Made by a program: the position numbers and the translations under genes | The notes under the pieces: model-generated | Told to the model about the DNA's origin: nothing | The model's input: only the letters and a program-made list of their open reading frames with translations | Database searches by the model: none | Shown: positions 6,128 to 10,137 of the stretch, in pieces | Layout: every line of letters begins with the position of its first letter | Position numbering within the stretch: the stretch's first letter is position 1 | Assembly: GCA_937898445.1 (NCBI GenBank) | Contig: CALEJY010000127.1 | Location: forward strand, 1-10,137 | Direction of reading: 5' to 3' | DNA from: an uncultured Candidatus Melainabacteria bacterium | GTDB lineage: Bacteria > Cyanobacteriota > Vampirovibrionia > Gastranaerophilales > Gastranaerophilaceae | DNA: 10,137 nt

Positions 6128-6777
6128 CTCAAATAAACTTTTGCAATATCAATATCATTTTTGGTCGTAATTTTAATATTTTTATAACTACCATTCAAAA
6201 TATAAACAGTCTGCCCCAATTCTTCCAACATGCCAGCATCATCGGTAAAACTCTGTCCGAACAATTTTACATGCGCATCTTTTATCAAATCATACTGAAA
6301 AGCTTGCGGAGTTTGAGTATTATACAATTTTGAACGGTCAATTGTTCTAATAATTTTGCCGTCTTGAACTTCTTTTATCGTATCAATCGTTTTAGTTGCG
6401 ACAGTCAAAGCCTTTTTAGAAATTACTTCCTCAATCGCAAGATTAATCAAATCTGTTGATATCATTGGTCTTGCAGCATCATGAATTAATACAAAATCAC
6501 ATTTATCAGCTCTCAAACCATTAAAAACAGATTCTTGCCTTGTTGCGCCACCCTCAATAATTTGAACCTTATTACAATCTTTCAAAATCTCCTTCAATTC
6601 ATCCATAATCGCAACATTGGCACAAATTATAATTTTATCAACATCAGATTTTTCAAAAGCCTCAACAGTGTATTTTATAACCTCTTTACCGTTAATATTT
6701 TCTAACAATTTATTTTTATTCCCAAAACGAGAAGAAGTTCCGCCGGCAGGAATAATCGCATTTACTTTAAAGTTCAT
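6124..6777 (-). CDS. ispD: 2-C-methyl-D-erythritol 4-phosphate cytidylyltransferase
   Basis: IspD joins CTP and MEP to give CDP-ME, the third step of the MEP isoprenoid pathway, in the cytosol. The 217 residues match the family closely. The nucleotide loop IIPAGGTSSRFG (8-19) is followed by K23, and GGATRQESVFNGL (76-88) comes next. IHDAARP (98-104) carries the metal-binding acidic residue, RTIDRSKLYNTQTPQAF (144-160) the MEP-contacting arginine, then TDDAGMLE (178-185) and NIKITTKND (200-208). It is a stand-alone IspD, not an IspDF fusion, and no ispF is in the window. The ATG overlaps the thiL stop (ATGA), and GGGAG (6786-6790) lies eight bases upstream within thiL. Both point to translation coupled to thiL in the GT9-GGDEF-thiL-ispD operon. 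Confidence 0.95.
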   Translation of the reverse strand: MNFKVNAIIPAGGTSSRFGNKNKLLENINGKEVIKYTVEAFEKSDVDKIIICANVAIMDELKEILKDCNKVQIIEGGATRQESVFNGLRADKCDFVLIHDAARPMISTDLINLAIEEVISKKALTVATKTIDTIKEVQDGKIIRTIDRSKLYNTQTPQAFQYDLIKDAHVKLFGQSFTDDAGMLEELGQTVYILNGSYKNIKITTKNDIDIAKVYLS

Positions 6778-7676
6778 TTATTTTGCTCCCTAAAATGATT
6801 AAACAATTTGTCATCAATACTATTATAAAACTCTCCATCAATTTCCAATCCGACTTCACCTTCAACAATTTCGCCGATTTGGATTAAATCGTTTTCATCG
6901 GACAAAAAATCTTTCGGAATAACTGCAACAAGCTTGTAATCTTCTCCACCATACAAAACTGTTTGCATATCAACATCTTTATCATGCGGAATTTTGGAAG
7001 TATCTACTTTTACCCTAACTCCACTTGCCTTTGCAATCTGAATTAGCGCATCTGCCAACCCATCAGATGTGTCCATCATTGCGTAATCAACATCTATATT
7101 TCCCGCAATTTTTTTAGAAATTTCTCTTTCTGCAACCGGCATAAGATGAGCGTTTATAAATTTTGAATTTGCATTATCTTTTTTCCCCTCAAGCAGCAAT
7201 TTCAAACCCATTGCACTATTACCGTGTTCACCTGAAACAACAATTTTATAACCGATTTTAGCATTACTTCTTGAAGAAATTTTTCTATTCTTGTCACTCC
7301 CAATCGCCGTCACAGAAACAAACAGCTTGTCACTTCCTGTCAAATCACCACCGACAATTTTTACATCACCTGCTGCAGCTCTTGCCCCCTTATAAAATTC
7401 TTCAACAAACTTTTCATCTACATAGTTTGGCAAAGATAAAGCAACCGTCAAATATTTCGGCTCTGCTCCGGATGCGCAAATATCACTGATATTAACCATT
7501 ACAGACTTATAACCCAATTGAAAAGGTGTTATCAAATCTAATCTAAAATGAACATCCTCAACCAAACTGTCTTGAGAAACAACAATACCTAAATCCTCTA
7601 AATAAGCGCAATCATCGCCTATATATTCGGAATTTAAGGTTGATTTTATTATTCTGATTAATTCTTTTTCGTTCAT
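6774..7676 (-). CDS. thiL: Thiamine-monophosphate kinase
   Basis: ThiL phosphorylates thiamine phosphate with ATP to the active cofactor thiamine diphosphate. The 300-residue protein has the family blocks in order: IGDDCAYL (19-26), DSLVEDVHFR (36-45), VNISDICASGAEPKYL (61-76), IVGGDLTGSDKLFVSVTAIG (107-126), SGEHGNSAMGLKLL (148-161), MDTSDGLADAL (201-211) and YGGEDYKLV (242-250). The Mg/ATP-binding acidic residues are in place (GDD 20-22, ISD 63-65, GGD 109-111, DTSDG 202-206). It starts within the stop codon of the GGDEF gene (TAATG, one shared base) without a clear Shine-Dalgarno, so translation is probably by reinitiation. Its stop overlaps the ispD start. No other thiamine genes are in the window. 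Confidence 0.95.
   Translation of the reverse strand: MNEKELIRIIKSTLNSEYIGDDCAYLEDLGIVVSQDSLVEDVHFRLDLITPFQLGYKSVMVNISDICASGAEPKYLTVALSLPNYVDEKFVEEFYKGARAAAGDVKIVGGDLTGSDKLFVSVTAIGSDKNRKISSRSNAKIGYKIVVSGEHGNSAMGLKLLLEGKKDNANSKFINAHLMPVAEREISKKIAGNIDVDYAMMDTSDGLADALIQIAKASGVRVKVDTSKIPHDKDVDMQTVLYGGEDYKLVAVIPKDFLSDENDLIQIGEIVEGEVGLEIDGEFYNSIDDKLFNHFREQNK
6786..6790 (-). promoter_or_regulatory. Ribosome binding site of ispD inside thiL
   Basis: GGGAG on the minus strand within the last codons of thiL, eight bases before the ispD ATG at 6777. It confirms that start. Confidence 0.7.
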
Positions 7677-9556
7677 TATATATCGTGGTCAATTAGTGAG
7701 ATAAATTCTTCTACCAAAGTAGAATTCCATTTTTTGCCCGCATCCTGTTTAATCAATTCTATAGCCTGTTTTGGAGTTAATTCTGCCCTATATGTTCTAG
7801 GTTCAGTCAACGCAAAATAAGCATCTACAATCAAAATGATTTGCGAAGTCATTGGAATTTCTTCTTTCGCAATTTTTGACGGATAACCTGTTCCATCCCA
7901 GTTTTCATGGTGGTGTTCGATTATCGGAATAACATCTTGAATATAACTTATCGGTTTCAAAATCTCTCTTGCAGCAATAAGCGGATGTTCCTTGATATGA
8001 TTGCGTTCTTCCTCTGTCAACGGAGTTGTTTTTTGTAGAAGATCTGCCGGCAACATCAAGTTTCCAATATCATACAAAAGCATTGCAATTCTAAGTTTGT
8101 CGATATCATCTTTCGGCAAATCGAAACGTTTTGCAAGGCTAACCGCAAGCTGAACTTTTGATTTCATAACACCTGAATGATGCAAAGGGTTGTATGTTTG
8201 AGTTAACATATCTGCAACGGTATAAAGTGCCTCTTTAGGAACTTCATCCGTTTTAAGTTTATTTTTAAGATTTTCGGTAACATCTTTATTCAATGGAATA
8301 TTGTGTTTTGACAAAATATCCATAAACGTATTAACCGCAATTTCTTGCCAACTTGTTTCATTGATAGGTTTAGCCAAAGTAACTTGGTTTCTGCCGTTAC
8401 GTTTTGACTGATACATAGCCTGATCAGTTAATTCAAGAATATCTTCAATGTTATCAGAATGTTCCAAAAATGTTGCAACACCTATACTTGCGGTAATATG
8501 TCCGATTGTATCAAGTTGTTCACTTTCAAGAGCTTTTCTAATTCTTTCTGCTGCAATCATTGCACCATTAGAATCAACACCCGGAAGAATTACGTTAAAT
8601 TCTTCCCCACCCATACGAGCTGCGGTATCAATTGAACGAGCATTTTTCTTCAAAACATTTGCAACAGTTTTAATCGCCAAATCACCGTACGCATGCCCAT
8701 ATTTGTCGTTAATTTGTTTCAAATGGTCTAAATCCAACCCAACAATACTAAACGGTTGTTGTTGACGCATCGCACGAGTAACTTCTTTTTTCAAATATTC
8801 TTCAAAATATCTTCTGTTATAAAGTCCTGTCAAACCGTCTGTAACAGCTTGCGCCTTAACTTCTTCAAACAAATCTGCAATAGTTATCGCCATTTCGATT
8901 TGTTGAGCAAAAATAGTCAAGAAATCAGTTTCGCCATTCGTCATTTCTTTTCTTGAAGAAAACACGTTAAACCAACCATAATGAGTATACAAAGGTACTG
9001 TAATTATCGATTTGCAAGCGTTTTCATTATTTATGATATAAATAATATCGTCAGAAACTTCCGGGATAACAGATTTTAATGTTTCTCCAACTTCTGTTGT
9101 CTGCATAATTGTTTTTTCGGTAGCCGATTTTGCATAAATACTATCGTCTGAATATTCAAGTCTTTTGGTTAAAATAGAACCTTTAATAAGTTTATCAATT
9201 TGTTTGATCGAGTTGTCATTTGATTGCGCCAAAACACACAAATAAACACCCATTTCATCTTCACATTTTTTGATAATATTACAATGAAGATAACCGAGTT
9301 CTCCTTGAATATTATTAACAATAGTTTCTAATACGCTCTGCAACGGTCTTGAAGCATTCATCATATCCCAAATATGTTGCAAAGTAAGCATTCTCTTGTT
9401 TGCAATATTCAGTTCATGAGTACGCTCTTTAATCTCTTGTTCCAATTGCAGATTTCGCTCATAAATTTCAAGATAATCTTGTTTTCCGTTGTAGATTGTA
9501 TTTTCTACTTCAGAAACCTGTTTATATATATATTTTAATTTATCTAAGAAACTCAT
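7676..9556 (-). CDS. GAF-GGDEF-HD-GYP protein: diguanylate cyclase with an altered phosphodiesterase domain
   Basis: 626 residues from the ATG at 9556. A coiled coil (about 25-58) leads to a GAF-like sensor (about 68-230). The GGDEF domain is at about 232-395: DGLTGLYNRR at 240-249, active-site GGEEF at 316-320, and inhibitory RSID at 307-310, five residues before it as in product-inhibited cyclases. So cyclic-di-GMP synthesis is likely intact. The C-terminal HD-GYP domain (about 450-620) keeps H524, HHENWDGTGYP (549-559) and D578 but has YD (495-496) where the metal-binding HD belongs, and N499 where lysine is usual (LYDIGN). Hydrolysis may be lost or altered. No membrane helix is visible, so it should be cytoplasmic. 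An in-frame TTG at 9604 would overlap the upstream GT9 gene and is less likely. The -10 TATAAT stands six bases before this ATG. It shares one base with thiL. Confidence 0.88.
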   Translation of the reverse strand: MSFLDKLKYIYKQVSEVENTIYNGKQDYLEIYERNLQLEQEIKERTHELNIANKRMLTLQHIWDMMNASRPLQSVLETIVNNIQGELGYLHCNIIKKCEDEMGVYLCVLAQSNDNSIKQIDKLIKGSILTKRLEYSDDSIYAKSATEKTIMQTTEVGETLKSVIPEVSDDIIYIINNENACKSIITVPLYTHYGWFNVFSSRKEMTNGETDFLTIFAQQIEMAITIADLFEEVKAQAVTDGLTGLYNRRYFEEYLKKEVTRAMRQQQPFSIVGLDLDHLKQINDKYGHAYGDLAIKTVANVLKKNARSIDTAARMGGEEFNVILPGVDSNGAMIAAERIRKALESEQLDTIGHITASIGVATFLEHSDNIEDILELTDQAMYQSKRNGRNQVTLAKPINETSWQEIAVNTFMDILSKHNIPLNKDVTENLKNKLKTDEVPKEALYTVADMLTQTYNPLHHSGVMKSKVQLAVSLAKRFDLPKDDIDKLRIAMLLYDIGNLMLPADLLQKTTPLTEEERNHIKEHPLIAAREILKPISYIQDVIPIIEHHHENWDGTGYPSKIAKEEIPMTSQIILIVDAYFALTEPRTYRAELTPKQAIELIKQDAGKKWNSTLVEEFISLIDHDI

Positions 9557-9562
9557 ATATTT

Positions 9563-9591
9563 ATTATACACTATGTTCGCAGTTTTGTAAT
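9563..9591 (-). promoter_or_regulatory. Possible leaderless promoter of the GGDEF-thiL-ispD part of the operon
   Basis: On the minus strand, ATTACA (9586-9591, four of six -35 bases), 17-base spacer, perfect TATAAT (9563-9568) overlapping the GT9 stop codon. Six bases then lead to the ATG at 9556. It has the same geometry as the promoters at 3877-3905 and 4833-4861. It would allow expression independent of GT9. Confidence 0.45.
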
Positions 9592-10137
9592 ATTTTGTTA
9601 ACAATATTTATAATTTCTTCAGGTTCAGGATAATTTACGCACTGTCCTGCACCTTCCCCCTCAACCATACATCTGCGGGGACTATTACAAGGTTGACATT
9701 TCAAATGACCTGAAATTGCAAAATATTTGTTATCATCTCCAAAAGGACCGTAACTTGATGGCGGAGTACAACAGAATATTGAAATTACGGCAGGAATATT
9801 TGTTGCTCTAGCCAAATGCGCACTACCAGAATCAGGAGCCATAACTAATACTGCTCTTGAAAAAAGTTCTATCAAATCTTTTATACCTGTTTTGCCCGCA
9901 AGGTTTAAGAAATTTCCGTCACTGATATAAGAAATCAATTCATTATCCCCTGCACCACCGGTAAATACTAAAGTACATTTATCTTTTATTGAATTTACAA
10001 CTGTTTTCCAATTATCTTTATTCCAGTGTTTCAATTTTCGAGTTGTAGCAGGTGCAATAACAACCATAGGTTTAGATTTGTCGACATCTTTCAACAATTC
10101 ATCAACCTTTGATTTTGTTTCGTCACTAACTTTCGGG
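9564..10137 (-). CDS. Glycosyltransferase family 9 (heptosyltransferase-like), C-terminal part
   Basis: The gene runs off the right edge; about 190 C-terminal residues are visible and the true start lies outside. An in-frame TTG at 10097 is not the start, since the frame stays open to the edge. GT9 enzymes add heptose or related sugars from ADP-activated donors to the lipopolysaccharide core at the inner face of the inner membrane. The visible half is the donor-binding domain: VVIAPATTRKLKHWNKDNW, TLVFTGGAGD, NLAGKTGIKDLIELF, then the hallmark MAPDSGSAHLARATNIPAV and SSYGPFGD. A cysteine group follows (CQPCNSPRRC and GQCVNYPE), often seen near the end of GT9 proteins. The exact sugar is unknown. 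The GGDEF protein starts seven bases after its stop. Confidence 0.88.
   Translation of the reverse strand, partial: PKVSDETKSKVDELLKDVDKSKPMVVIAPATTRKLKHWNKDNWKTVVNSIKDKCTLVFTGGAGDNELISYISDGNFLNLAGKTGIKDLIELFSRAVLVMAPDSGSAHLARATNIPAVISIFCCTPPSSYGPFGDDNKYFAISGHLKCQPCNSPRRCMVEGEGAGQCVNYPEPEEIINIVNKILQNCEHSV

Noticed and set aside
8448..8765. 105-codon plus-strand frame opposite the GGDEF domain
   Set aside because: The minus strand encodes the conserved GGEEF and RSID motifs exactly here, so the plus frame is a shadow.
1..10137. CRISPR array, insertion sequence, prophage or secondary-metabolite cluster
   Set aside because: No regularly spaced repeats, transposase, integrase, phage structural gene or modular synthase is present in the window.

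Overview
This is an AT-rich, gene-dense bacterial window (my rough impression is about one third G+C, not counted). It carries nine protein-coding genes I can support, one of them cut by the right edge, plus a 428-base gene-poor stretch at the left edge. I see no rRNA, tRNA, CRISPR array or transposase. The cell is most likely diderm: it encodes an MlaA (VacJ) outer-membrane lipid-transport protein, a family 9 (heptosyltransferase-like) glycosyltransferase and a secreted protein with TonB-C-like domains. It makes isoprenoids by the MEP pathway (IspD) and uses cyclic di-GMP. Low G+C, these families together and the MlaA-hydrolase fusion would fit a gut Vampirovibrionia/Gastranaerophilales (Melainabacteria) genome. 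That placement is inference from general character; I could not compare sequences.

Layout. Positions 1-428 hold a candidate minus-strand gene with promoter, Shine-Dalgarno and ATG, broken by a run of ten G after nine codons. Next comes a chain of perfect hairpins (260-369) that looks like a dispersed intergenic repeat, then short TAGCTGC/TGCCTCT repeats. A maltose/galactoside-type O-acetyltransferase follows on the minus strand (429-1019). Divergent from it is a 699-residue MlaA protein fused to an alpha/beta hydrolase (1118-3217). A nucleotidyltransferase (3214-3870, minus) meets the mlaA gene tail to tail. From an 85-base divergent promoter region a plus-strand cluster runs: EamA transporter, secreted tandem TonB-C-like protein, GNAT acetyltransferase (3956-6127). 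Converging on that is a tightly coupled minus-strand operon, read right to left: GT9 glycosyltransferase (partial), GAF-GGDEF-HD-GYP protein, thiL, ispD (10137-6124).

How it works together. The right-hand operon mixes envelope glycan assembly, a cyclic-di-GMP enzyme and two cofactor/isoprenoid genes, with starts and stops overlapping or nearly so (TAATG, ATGA). Both convergent gene pairs share a few bases at their stop codons, so neither leaves space for a terminator. Three genes (nucleotidyltransferase, TonB-C-like protein, GGDEF protein) have a -35/-10 pair with 17-base spacing and exactly six bases between the -10 box and the ATG. This predicts leaderless mRNAs, whereas the acetyltransferase, mlaA and ispD have ordinary Shine-Dalgarno sites. 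The most unusual items are the MlaA-hydrolase fusion, the repeated leaderless promoter geometry, the possible phase-variable G10 locus and the HD-GYP domain whose HD motif reads YD.
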